A stretch of 35,802 nt of DNA from an uncultured Chloroflexota bacterium (GCA_937870845.1 CALMZR010000286.1:1-35802); one strand, 5' to 3'; counted from the stretch's first letter, positions 15,874 to 23,854 are shown. Numbers and translations are program-made. Notes: generated from the sequence alone by a model not told the origin.

Positions 15874-17551
15874 CCGGCGGCGGCAGGGACGGGTTTTCTG
15901 CCGGCGGCAACGCGGCGGCGGGCGCCCACTGCGGCGGGGAGATGAACGGCGGGCTGGCGTCGAACTCGAAGCTGACGGTCGAGACGTCGCGCTCTGATCC
16001 GGAGAGGTCGAGGAGGATGGTGGTGGAGTCGGCGTCCCACGGCGCGAGGAGGAGCGCCGTGCCGTCCGGGCTCCACGTCAGCTCGCCGGAAAGCGGCTCG
16101 CCGGAATCGAGCGTTTCCATGGTCCCCTCGGCATCGGACAGGACGATCGTTTCCTCTTGCGCGGTAAAGGCGAATCGCGTCCCGTCCGGCGACCAGACGG
16201 GCGTGGTTGGTTGGACATCGATGCCGGCGATCTGGTCGATCTCGCCGGTCTGCAGATCGAGCAGCCGGATCGACGTGGACGGCGGCTCATACCAGGTCTG
16301 GCCGAAGAGGCTGTAGAGCAGCAGGTCATCACCCAGCGGCGACCAGGCGACGCTCCAGACATCGCGCACGGCGCCTTTGGTGAGGTTCTCGAATTCGCCG
16401 CTGCCCAGGGTGGTGACCACGACGTCCCCTGGCGCGTGCTGCGGGCGCTCGCCGAGACCCTGGTGCTTGACGATGAAGGCGATCTCCGTCCCGTCCGGAG
16501 ACCACGCCGGGTTGAAGGCGAGGAGGTGTTCGTCGCCGGTGACGTCGTATTCCTCGCGCGATTCCAGGTCAAAGACGCGGACGCCGATGTGACCTGTCTC
16601 GTACACCGGGTCGTAGGCGGCGAAGCTGGTGTAGGCGATGCGAGAGCCGTCCGGACTCCACGAGGGCGGAGCGTGGGCGGAGACGCCATCCGCCAGCCGC
16701 TCCGGGCCGGAGCCATCGAGCGCGATCCGGTACAATGAGGTGTTTCCCATGGGGTCGTCCGGGTCCGGGGCAAGGAACGCGATCTGCGAGCGATCCGGGC
16801 TCCAGACGGGCCAGATGACGTGCAGCGCGTCGGTGATCTGCCGCGGCTCGCTGCCGTCCGGCTCGACGATCCAGAGGGCGCGGTCGTTGCCGAGCACGAT
16901 CGGCCCGTGCTCGCGTTGCAGGGAAGCCAAGCGTTCCCGGGCGCTCGCATCGACCGGGTCGAGGTTGACCAGCTCGCGCAGCAGCCGCTCGGCTTCAGGC
17001 CAGTTCTGGACCGTCTCCGCCGCGTCGACGTCCCTGCGCAAATCACCGGCCAGGAGGCGGCGCGCGTCGTCCAATCGGATGACCACGTCTTCGAGCCCAG
17101 GCGCCTGCTCCGCGACCGGGGCAAGCATGGCGACCGCTTCAGCGTACTCGCCGCGCTCGATGGCGCGGAGACCTTCAATGTAGTCGGCCTGGAGTGGTTC
17201 GAGCTGGTTTTCCATCTCCGTGGCGCGGGACGTCGCGTCGCGGTAGCCGGCGATGGCGGCAAAGCCGTCCCGCGCCGAAACCAGGTCCCCGGCGATGGCC
17301 GCGTCCTCGGCCGCGGTATAGGCGGACGCTAGCCATTTCTGCTCCGAGGTATGGCGTTGCACGAATCCCCCGGCGACGGCGAAGACGAGCAGGATCGGCG
17401 CGATGTACAGGCAGCGGACGAGAATGGGACGTTGGGATGGGGGAGATGCGTGGGCGCGTTGCAGGGTGGCAAGGTCGCGCCCCTCTCCGCACACGGGGCA
17501 GGCGGTGACCGTGGGATCCAGCGGTGAGGCGCAGGCGGTGCAGAATGTCAT
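15848..17551 (-). CDS. Zinc-ribbon, membrane-anchored TolB/WD40-like beta-propeller protein
   Basis: The 567-residue protein starts with a four-Cys zinc ribbon (C4, C7, C18, C21). A basic stretch and one transmembrane helix (CLYIAPILLVFAVAGGFV, about residues 47-65) follow, then a helical region of about 130 residues rich in Glu/Leu/Ala that looks TPR-like. A C-terminal propeller carries repeated WSPDG motifs (PVWSPDRSQIAFL, PSWSPDGSRIAYT, PAWSPDGTEIAFI, PVWSPDGTRFAFT, LTWSPDGTALLLA). The propeller is expected outside the membrane. The function is unknown. It lies upstream of and overlaps tsaE, and the architecture parallels the PQQ-type protein at 1407-3035. Two hairpins abut its start codon. 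Confidence 0.82.
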   Translation of the reverse strand: MTFCTACASPLDPTVTACPVCGEGRDLATLQRAHASPPSQRPILVRCLYIAPILLVFAVAGGFVQRHTSEQKWLASAYTAAEDAAIAGDLVSARDGFAAIAGYRDATSRATEMENQLEPLQADYIEGLRAIERGEYAEAVAMLAPVAEQAPGLEDVVIRLDDARRLLAGDLRRDVDAAETVQNWPEAERLLRELVNLDPVDASARERLASLQREHGPIVLGNDRALWIVEPDGSEPRQITDALHVIWPVWSPDRSQIAFLAPDPDDPMGNTSLYRIALDGSGPERLADGVSAHAPPSWSPDGSRIAYTSFAAYDPVYETGHIGVRVFDLESREEYDVTGDEHLLAFNPAWSPDGTEIAFIVKHQGLGERPQHAPGDVVVTTLGSGEFENLTKGAVRDVWSVAWSPLGDDLLLYSLFGQTWYEPPSTSIRLLDLQTGEIDQIAGIDVQPTTPVWSPDGTRFAFTAQEETIVLSDAEGTMETLDSGEPLSGELTWSPDGTALLLAPWDADSTTILLDLSGSERDVSTVSFEFDASPPFISPPQWAPAAALPPAENPSLPPPDASEDAAP

Positions 17552-17585
17552 CGTTCACCCCGTGAACGGCCGGTTTCCAACCGGC
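17552..17585 (-). promoter_or_regulatory. Two tandem hairpins directly against the start codon of the TolB-propeller gene
   Basis: On the plus strand, CGTTCAC-CCC-GTGAACG (17552-17568) and GCCGGTT-TCC-AACCGGC (17569-17585) are perfect 7-bp hairpins with 3-base loops and no gap between them. The first abuts the ATG at 17551. The only Shine-Dalgarno-like stretch (GGGGTGA on the minus strand) lies inside the first hairpin, so folding would hide it. A regulatory role is inferred. Confidence 0.55.
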
Positions 17586-17678
17586 GATGCCGGGATTGTC
17601 AGGGCAATCGTAACGGATCGGCGGTCTCCTTGACTCGGTAGGTGTACGGATTTTCTCGCGCACGGAGGATTCCTGGCG

Positions 17679-17948
17679 ATGCGGCGCGACAATGATGCGG
17701 CCAGATACGGCGCGCGGCTGGCCGCGGGCGCCATCTTCGTCGCGCCGTTCATTGCCCTCCTCTACCGTGCCGAAGCTGGGCTGGTCGTGATGGCGTTTGC
17801 CCTCGGGGCCGTCTCGTTGCTGCTGCGTGACGCGATCAGCGAGGCGCCTCGGCAATCGAGGATTCGGCTTCGCCTGGTGCTTGGTTTCAATATCGTGCTG
17901 GCCGTGGCGTGTTTGGCGCTGGCAGGGTGGCTGCTGCTCGGGAGATAG
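17679..17948 (+). CDS. Small integral membrane protein, function unknown
   Basis: The 89-residue protein has a basic N-terminus and three hydrophobic stretches: about residues 13-28 (LAAGAIFVAPFIALLY), 33-48 (GLVVMAFALGAVSLLL) and 66-87 (LVLGFNIVLAVACLALAGWLLL). A basic loop (RQSRIRLR) sits between the second and third. GGAGG lies about 11 bases before the ATG. It is divergent from the TolB-propeller gene. No family is recognised. The coding call is supported by the ribosome-binding site, the membrane pattern and high third-position GC. Confidence 0.7.
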   Translation: MRRDNDAARYGARLAAGAIFVAPFIALLYRAEAGLVVMAFALGAVSLLLRDAISEAPRQSRIRLRLVLGFNIVLAVACLALAGWLLLGR

Positions 17949-17978
17949 CGCAAGAGTTTGCCGTGCCGCTCGTGGGCA

Positions 17979-18009
17979 GGGAACACGCGACAGGTGGGTC
18001 GCGTTTCCC
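17979..18009 (+). terminator. Stem-loop after the small membrane protein gene
   Basis: GGGAACACGCGAC pairs with GTCGCGTTTCCC apart from one bulged C, with a 6-base loop. It lies 30 bases after the stop at 17948 and ahead of the next gene. There is no T-tract, so termination is only suggested; it could instead be leader structure for the gene at 18045. Confidence 0.4.
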
Positions 18010-18044
18010 GCGTCAGGCTCGTTCCGAGGCAGCAAGGTGAGCTG

Positions 18045-18710
18045 ATGCCACCGATTTCGCGACGCAACGTCATGACGGCGGGAGTGATCCGCGGTGGCGG
18101 CGGCTTGCTCCTTTTTGTCGACGGTCAGGGGAAGCCGCCGACCGCCGCCTGGGTCCGGGAGCGGCTGTGGGGCGACAATCTGCTCGCCTACGAGGTCTGG
18201 GACGGCGCGCCGCGGGCAGTCCTGCGCATTGGCAACCGGGTCCGGTACGACCTGATGATTCCTGGCGACTGGTTCTGGCCGAACTGGCCGCCCGCGCCGC
18301 AATGGCAGTTGCTGGGGGCAGGCTATTCCATCGGCTCCTCGGACGCGCCGGCGACGGCCGGGTTCGCCCCCTGTGTCGGGATGCGCGGGGAGCGGCGCCG
18401 GCGGGACGTCGAACTGTTTGGGCAGGTCAACGATCCGGAAATCGTGGCCATGGAGGTGCTGATGGACGGCGCCTGGAAATCCTTCCCCGTCGCTGCCACG
18501 GGCTATGTCATACGAGTCGATGGGCTGACCGGCCCTCCGGCGAAGTATCGCTGGCTCGATGCTGGGGGCAGGGTGATTCGGGAACTCGCGGACCTTGCGC
18601 CGACCAAGCCTCAGGCATCTCCCGACAGACGCATGGAGCGATACGAACGGCGAAGCGGGCGACGATCAGCGGATCGCGATTCCATGCCGAGCCGCAGCGC
18701 CGACCCTTAG
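18045..18710 (+). CDS. Uncharacterised protein
   Basis: I do not recognise this 221-residue protein. The ORF track starts at 17958, but AAGGTGAG lies about 3 bases before the ATG at 18045, which I take as the start. The N-terminus (SRRNVMTAGVIRGGGGLLLFVDGQ) resembles the start of an NUDIX or beta-rich domain but carries no clear motif. The middle has many Trp and Pro residues (GDWFWPNWPPAPQWQL). A segment near residues 130-175 (DPEIVAMEVLMDGAWKSFPV) looks like a beta-sandwich repeat. The last 35 residues are Arg/Ser-rich and probably disordered. There is no signal peptide. It follows the small membrane protein gene on the same strand. Confidence 0.6.
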   Translation: MPPISRRNVMTAGVIRGGGGLLLFVDGQGKPPTAAWVRERLWGDNLLAYEVWDGAPRAVLRIGNRVRYDLMIPGDWFWPNWPPAPQWQLLGAGYSIGSSDAPATAGFAPCVGMRGERRRRDVELFGQVNDPEIVAMEVLMDGAWKSFPVAATGYVIRVDGLTGPPAKYRWLDAGGRVIRELADLAPTKPQASPDRRMERYERRSGRRSADRDSMPSRSADP

Positions 18711-18755
18711 GAGCCTGCTCCGAAATTCGAGTAATGGATGGCGCCATGGCGTGCC

Positions 18756-18782
18756 GCGAAGAATGCGAAGAATGCGAAGAAT
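18756..18782. repeat. Three tandem copies of GCGAAGAAT
   Basis: Three perfect 9-base units lie at 18756-18764, 18765-18773 and 18774-18782 in the noncoding gap after the uncharacterised gene. They are 34 bases before repeat copy C. The unit resembles a core word of that dispersed repeat (copy C has GCGAAGCATCT). Confidence 0.8.
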
Positions 18783-18816
18783 AGCAGCGTTGGCGGGGAG
18801 CGCCGGGCGCCCGTGT

Positions 18817-18900
18817 CGTGCTGAGCGGAGCGAAGCATCTTGGCCGCGGGCCGCGCCCGATCGTTAGCGCCGAGATGCTTCGGCCCGCGGCCTCAGAACG
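18817..18900. repeat. Dispersed imperfect palindromic repeat, copy C
   Basis: The left arm CGTGCTGAGCGGAGCGAAGC followed by ATCTTGGCC mirrors the right arm GCGCCGAGATGCTTCGGC followed by CCGCGGCCTCAGAACG. A perfect 12-bp inner stem GGCCGCGGGCCG/CGGCCCGCGGCC (18842-18853 and 18881-18892) is present. It lies just beyond the 3' end of the helicase gene, between two convergent genes, so it may also act as a transcription end. Confidence 0.75.
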
Positions 18901-18918
18901 TTGCGATTGGGGACCACT

Positions 18919-21900
18919 TCAGTCGCGGCCCGGTGGAGAGTTTCCCTTGCGGGAGCGGGTCGAGCGAGCAGGTCTCTTGCTTGGTGAGACCTCATCGGGC
19001 GAGGACCGGGGCTGCTTTCGGCCATTGCGGCCGGGGGGCGAGTTCTTTACCTCGGCGGGCTCGCGGCGGGACCGTTCGGCGCGGGCTGGCTTGGGGCGGC
19101 TGTCTGCTGGACGAGGCGCTTTCTTGGCTACCCTCGTCTGATTTGACCGGGTGCGCGCTCGCGGCGGCTCGGGGCGCTCGGCCCGGGCCGCTTCGATCTC
19201 GCCGCGGGCAATCTCGGGGAGCTCGATGGGGGCGTAGCCCAAGGCGAGGGAGTGCTCGACGATGTCGCGGCGCAGGAGCAACTCGGCCTGGCGGAGGCGC
19301 GGGATGAGGGGGTGCGCCGTCCGCACGTCGGTCAGCATCTCGTAAACCTGGCGCATCAGATCGATGGTCTTGTTGATGGTCATCACCAAGTCGCCTTCGG
19401 ACAGCTCGATCTGGTCGCCGATCTCGAGCATGGTTGCGCCGCGGGCCCAGGCGCGCACGGCGCCGTAGAAGTTGGGGTTGTGCCCTTCCGAGACGGCGAG
19501 CCCCTCGCCCCGCTCTTCGCTGAGGACGGCGTGCTCGACGTCCTCGATGCGGCGGCGGGCCAGCACCAGGCGGTCGGGCAGGATGAAGCGGTTGCCGTAG
19601 CGGAACTCGCGGTCGAACGAGAACCAGGAGAAGACCTCGGCCACGTCTTCCGGTGACAGACTGTCGAGCACGCCGCGGTCGATCATTTCGCAGAGGATGA
19701 GGCCGTCGTTATCGAAGACCTCAGCCAACATGTCCGCCTTTTCGGTCGGGTAGCCGCGGTGCAGGTAGCCAAAGCGGTGCAGGACGTTGCGGATGCCGCG
19801 GATGACGTTGCGCAGCCGCTCCTCTTCGAGGTCGATCTCGCGGCCGAGGTGCTCTTCGAGCCCGCGACGCTCTTTCTCCAGCCGATCGACGAGCACGAGG
19901 TAGTCCCGGTGTTCGTTGCGGCGGGTGCAGGCGTGGCAGGGGTGCTCCTGGCGCTCGCGCCAAAGCGTCTTGACCTGCGCCGACGCTTGCTCCAGGTCGT
20001 CGTCGAGCCCGCGGATGCGGGAGGCGGATCGCTCCTCTTCGATGGCGCGATGCTCCGCGGCCATGGCGTCCAGATCGGGTAAGTCGAGCGCGTCGACGCG
20101 TTTCCAGAGTGTCGTCAGCCGGCGCTTGCCGCCCAGATGTGTCCCGTCGGCAACATCATCCGGGGGATTGGCGAACTGCTCGGCGAGCTCGATCTGCTTG
20201 TCGGTCAGGTGGTCGATCTCGCGGTACTCGGTCAAGAGCCGGATCGTCCCGTCCCGGAAGAGGAAGCGGCCGACCCCGCCGCGCGTGCCCTTACCGAGGA
20301 AGATGGCCCAGCCGCCGTCGCGGGCGTGGGCGACCGTTCCCGGCTGGGCGGAGCGGAACGCGCGGCGGAGGGCCTGGCGGCCGGGCTCGGCCCAGGGGGT
20401 GGAGGTCGACAAGGTGCGCCGGATGGTGATGCGCTCCCCTTCGAGGCGGCGCTGCTTGTTCTGAGCCGCGGTCAGGGAACGGTTGGCCCGCCGGTAATCT
20501 TCGAGCAGCTCGTCGCCGGCGTCCAGCCCGATAAGGCATCCTTGCGGGATGCGGTCGATCTCCTCGCCCATGGCGATGATCTGGTCCTCCAGGCCGCGGA
20601 TGCGCTGGCTACTCTGAAATTGGGCCAGGCTCTGTTGCAGCAATGTCCGCACGCGCTCCCCGTGCGGGGGATCCCAGAGGTTGAGGACGGTGTTGTAGCG
20701 GATGGCGAAGGCGGAGCGCACCGGGTGCAGCTCGCCGGTGGCGATGTCGAGCGTTTCGCGAAACGTGAACCAGGGGGAGTAGGGGACGACGACGTGGCCG
20801 AAGGGGTCCATGCCGCGTCGCCCGGCGCGGCCGGCCATCTGCTGGAACTCGTTGGGAATCAGCATGCGGCGGCGGCGGCCGTCCCACTTGCTCATGCGGC
20901 CGATGACGACGGTGCGCGCCGGCATGTTGATGCCGAGCGCCAGCGTGTCGGTGGCGAAGACGACCTCCATCAGGCCCCGCGAAAACAGGACTTCCACCAA
21001 CTGCTTCAGAATGGGCAGCAGCCCGGCGTGGTGGAACCCGATCCCCTTGCGCGCCAGGGCGGTGATCGTCTGAACCTGCTCGAGCTCCTGGTCCTCCGGG
21101 CGCAGACCCGCCAGGACAGCCTTGATGGTCTGCTCGATGAGGTCGAGTTGGCGGGGGGTGACAAGGTTCGGGCGCATCACGGCGAGGCGTTCGGCGTACG
21201 CTTGGCAGTCGTTGCGGCTGAAGAGGAAGTAGATGGCGGGCAACATGTCGCGGGCGGCGAGGGCGTCGACGATTTCGCGCGGCTGCGGCTCGTCCATCTC
21301 GGGGGTGCTGCGCTCGGCGCGGCGCTTGGCGAAGCCGCCGCGGGCGGCCTGGCGGCGCAGCTCGCCGCCGGTGTGCGGAAAATCGCGCACCTGGGCGCCG
21401 GTATGGTCGACCACGAGGTTGAGCTTGCCGTCGTTGAAGTAGTGCAGAGCCAGCGGCACGGCGCGCTCGGTGTGGGTGATGAGGCGGATGGGGCGGTGCG
21501 TGCGGCTTATCCAGGCGGCGATCTCGTTGGCGTTGTTGATGGTGGCGGAGAGACAGATCAGTTGCACATGGTCCGGACAAAGGATGATCGACTCTTCCCA
21601 GGTGGTGCCGCGCTCGGGGTCGGCGAGGTAGTGGATCTCGTCGAAGATGACGGTGTCGACGTCGTCCAGGTCCCACGGGGTCTGCAACAGCATGTTGCGG
21701 AGGACTTCGGTGGTCATGACGACGACGCGGGCATCCCGGTTCTCTGAGACATCGCCGGTGAGGAGCCCGACCTGATCGCCGTAAATGGCGCGCAGGTCGC
21801 GGTACTTCTGGTTGGAGAGCGCTTTGATGGGGGTGGTGTAGATGACGCGGCCGGCGCCCTTGAAGGCCTCCCAGACGCCGTAGTCCGCGATGATGGTCTT

Positions 21901-22116
21901 TCCGATCCCTGTGGGAGCGGCCACCATGACCGAATCGCCGGCGAGCAGGATGCGAATCGCCTCGCGCTGAAACTCGTCCAAGGCGAAGGGATAGTGCGAC
22001 TCGAACTGTGCGATGGCGTCTTCGAAACGGCTCTGGCCGGCGGTTGGAGACCGCTCACCTGGCTCTTCGGCGAGCGCTATCTCGCCGTCGGCGATGGCGG
22101 TAGTTGAGGCCGTCAG
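18919..22116 (-). CDS. Ski2/Mtr4-like DEAD/DEAH-box RNA helicase with DSHCT domain (HelY type)
   Basis: From the proposed start the protein is about 1065 residues. Superfamily 2 motifs are clear: motif I APTGIGKT (about 67-74), TPIKALSNQK, motif II DEIH (about 159-162), motif III SATINN and motif VI QMAGRAGRRGMDPFGH. The C-terminal third matches the DSHCT domain of Ski2/Mtr4/HelY helicases, which unwind structured RNA for decay or processing. The last 90 residues are Lys/Arg/Pro-rich and probably disordered. The ORF track runs to 22446, but its first 80-90 residues are a shadow of the DUF427 gene. No ATG, GTG or TTG fits ahead of the helicase core. A CTG at 22116 has AGGAG 7 bases upstream and is my best start. 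Confidence 0.88.
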   Translation of the reverse strand: MTASTTAIADGEIALAEEPGERSPTAGQSRFEDAIAQFESHYPFALDEFQREAIRILLAGDSVMVAAPTGIGKTIIADYGVWEAFKGAGRVIYTTPIKALSNQKYRDLRAIYGDQVGLLTGDVSENRDARVVVMTTEVLRNMLLQTPWDLDDVDTVIFDEIHYLADPERGTTWEESIILCPDHVQLICLSATINNANEIAAWISRTHRPIRLITHTERAVPLALHYFNDGKLNLVVDHTGAQVRDFPHTGGELRRQAARGGFAKRRAERSTPEMDEPQPREIVDALAARDMLPAIYFLFSRNDCQAYAERLAVMRPNLVTPRQLDLIEQTIKAVLAGLRPEDQELEQVQTITALARKGIGFHHAGLLPILKQLVEVLFSRGLMEVVFATDTLALGINMPARTVVIGRMSKWDGRRRRMLIPNEFQQMAGRAGRRGMDPFGHVVVPYSPWFTFRETLDIATGELHPVRSAFAIRYNTVLNLWDPPHGERVRTLLQQSLAQFQSSQRIRGLEDQIIAMGEEIDRIPQGCLIGLDAGDELLEDYRRANRSLTAAQNKQRRLEGERITIRRTLSTSTPWAEPGRQALRRAFRSAQPGTVAHARDGGWAIFLGKGTRGGVGRFLFRDGTIRLLTEYREIDHLTDKQIELAEQFANPPDDVADGTHLGGKRRLTTLWKRVDALDLPDLDAMAAEHRAIEEERSASRIRGLDDDLEQASAQVKTLWRERQEHPCHACTRRNEHRDYLVLVDRLEKERRGLEEHLGREIDLEEERLRNVIRGIRNVLHRFGYLHRGYPTEKADMLAEVFDNDGLILCEMIDRGVLDSLSPEDVAEVFSWFSFDREFRYGNRFILPDRLVLARRRIEDVEHAVLSEERGEGLAVSEGHNPNFYGAVRAWARGATMLEIGDQIELSEGDLVMTINKTIDLMRQVYEMLTDVRTAHPLIPRLRQAELLLRRDIVEHSLALGYAPIELPEIARGEIEAARAERPEPPRARTRSNQTRVAKKAPRPADSRPKPARAERSRREPAEVKNSPPGRNGRKQPRSSPDEVSPSKRPARSTRSRKGNSPPGRD

Positions 22117-22171
22117 GGTGGTGCTCCTGGGCTGAAGACGGCGGACGCGGAGAGCCGCGCCTCGCGCAATG

Positions 22172-22678
22172 CTACCAACCCTGCGTGCCAGGCTCACCTT
22201 TGAACGGGCCGACGATGTCCGGCGTGATCCATCCACCGTAGAAGCCGCCCGGCTGCGGACTGACCAATACGCTGTCGACCCTGCATTCATCCATCGGCGC
22301 GGGATAGATCGCGATGTGGTTCGCGATGGGCGAGAATGCCGGCGTTGGGCTCGGATAGCTCCACGCCGCATTCGGCGCCACGGCGTTGGCGGAAACCACG
22401 TCGAAGTAGGCCGCGCGCCCCTTCCACTCGCACCACGTCGCGCCATCTGCCGGGATCAGAACGTCTGCACGGACATCGTCGGGAGGGATGTAGTAGACGG
22501 GGGGATGGCTGGTCTCCAGCACGCGCCAGGCTCGTGTGGAATCGGCGATCTTCTCGCCGCCGAATCAGACTTCGATGTGGCGGCTGGTCTGCTCCAGCCG
22601 CGGCGGTCGCGGATAATCCCAGGCCGATTCCTGGTCTGGACCTGGTGGAACGCGGCTGGAGTCAACGGGGAGCGACAT
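22172..22678 (-). pseudogene. DUF427 family protein gene interrupted by one in-frame TGA codon
   Basis: Reading from ATG 22678 gives MSLPVDSSRVPPG...PRLEQTSRHIEV, then TGA (22565-22567, codon 38). In the same frame FGGEKIADSTRAWRVLETSH follows and continues to the TAG at 22172. The downstream part is an excellent DUF427 domain: ETSHPPVYYIPPDDV, WCEWKGRAAYFDV, QPGGFYGGWITPDIVGPFKG. The upstream part is also family-like, and AAAGGA lies 9 bases before the ATG, so the frame is intact except for the stop. A C-to-T change from CGA (Arg) would explain it. The ORF track shows only the 116 residues from GTG 22522. This may be a real nonsense mutation, a sequencing error, or a shortened gene. The function of DUF427 proteins is poorly defined. 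Confidence 0.8.
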
Positions 22679-22800
22679 GCGTTACGGTCCTTTCACGCTC
22701 GGATAGCACGCGGCGTTGAACGGCGCCGATGACGGAGCAAGTGTGCGGTGAACCCGAGGACCAAAGGAAGGCGACCGCTACGCACGGGGCGCCGGCAACG

Positions 22801-23841
22801 ATGACTGACGCGGACCTGACGGTTCGGGACATCGGCGAGTTTGGTCTGATCGACCGCCTTTCGGCGGCGCTTCCGCCTGACGTCCGTACGGCCAGTGATG
22901 TCCATGTCGGAATCGGAGACGATGCGGCGGTCTGGCGGCCGGACGCGGGCGAGGACGTGGTGATTACGACAGACAGCCTCGTCGAGGGAATCCATTTCCG
23001 GCTGGATTGGACCGATTGGGAGAGCCTGGGCCACAAGATCCTCGCCGTCAACGTCTCCGATCTGGCGGCGATGGGGGCCGCGCCGAAGCTCGCGGTGTTG
23101 ACGCTCGGTTTGCGCGGCGACGAGTTGGTTCGCGATCTGGAGGCGCTGTACCGCGGGCTTGGCGACCTCGCCCGCCGGAGCAGCATGACCTTGGCTGGCG
23201 GCGACATCGTACGCTCGCCGCACGGTTTGACGTTTCACGTCACCGCCCTCGGTCAGACGCGACAGCAGCGTACCCTGATGCGCTCGGGCGCGTATTCCGG
23301 CGATCTGATCGGCGTGACGGGGACGATTGGAGCGTCGGCGGCGGGGCTGCGGCTCCTTGCTCTGGAGGACGACGATGCTCGCCGAACGGCGGCCACGGCA
23401 GACCTGCTGATCGCCGCTCACCTGAGGCCAGAGCCGCGGGTGGCGCTGGGCGAGGTTCTCCTCGAACGCGGCGCGACGTCGGCGATGGATCTCAGCGACG
23501 GCCTCGCGGGCGACTTGCCGAAGATTCTGACTGCCAGCGGCGTGTCGGCATGGATCGATGAGCGACGGCTCCCGGTCGCGGCCGCGGTGCGGGCGCTCTT
23601 CCCGAACGAGTGGCGCGAGCTTGCCCTGCGCGGCGGTGAAGACTACGAGCTTCTCTTCACCGCGCCGCCGCGCGCATGGGACGCGATCGCGAGCGAGGCT
23701 TCGGCGATCGGGGGACCAGTGACGGCGATTGGTGAGATCCTTCTTCGGGCCGGGACCGCATCGACGCTCGAGATCATCGATGCCCAGGGCGCGAGACGGC
23801 CTCTTCTTCCGGGCGCCTTTGACCATTTCGGGGGCGCCTGA
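22801..23841 (+). CDS. thiL: Thiamine-monophosphate kinase ThiL
   Basis: The enzyme phosphorylates thiamine monophosphate to thiamine diphosphate with ATP, the last step of cofactor synthesis. From ATG 22801 the protein has 346 residues. It begins with the usual ThiL start LTVRDIGEFGLIDRL and shows the metal-binding GIGDDAAVW, TTDSLVEGIHFR, KILAVNVSDLAAMGAAP, LAGGDIVRSP, AMDLSDGLAGDLPKI and GGEDYELLFT. The ORF track begins 24 residues earlier at 22729. Neither start has a strong ribosome-binding site, and I prefer the one matching the family. It diverges from DUF427 and converges on the phosphatase gene with 5 bases between stops. No TPP riboswitch is seen upstream. Confidence 0.95.
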   Translation: MTDADLTVRDIGEFGLIDRLSAALPPDVRTASDVHVGIGDDAAVWRPDAGEDVVITTDSLVEGIHFRLDWTDWESLGHKILAVNVSDLAAMGAAPKLAVLTLGLRGDELVRDLEALYRGLGDLARRSSMTLAGGDIVRSPHGLTFHVTALGQTRQQRTLMRSGAYSGDLIGVTGTIGASAAGLRLLALEDDDARRTAATADLLIAAHLRPEPRVALGEVLLERGATSAMDLSDGLAGDLPKILTASGVSAWIDERRLPVAAAVRALFPNEWRELALRGGEDYELLFTAPPRAWDAIASEASAIGGPVTAIGEILLRAGTASTLEIIDAQGARRPLLPGAFDHFGGA

Positions 23842-23854
23842 GCGGATCAGGCGC
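23834..23854. terminator. Palindromic hairpin enclosing the stop codons of two convergent genes
   Basis: GCGCCTGA-GCGGA-TCAGGCGC is a perfect 8-bp stem with a 5-base loop. The TGA of thiL (23839-23841) and the TGA of the phosphatase on the other strand (23847-23849) both lie in the stem arms. It reads the same from both sides, suiting a bidirectional end of transcription, but T-tracts are missing. Confidence 0.6.

Noticed and set aside
18756-18782. Tandem 9-mer as a CRISPR-like array
   Set aside because: Units are 9 bases without spacers and there are no cas genes; no CRISPR array is present in the window.
22565-22567. TGA in DUF427 as a selenocysteine codon
   Set aside because: The family has no Cys/Sec at this place that I know of, and no convincing stem-loop element follows; a nonsense change or error is simpler.
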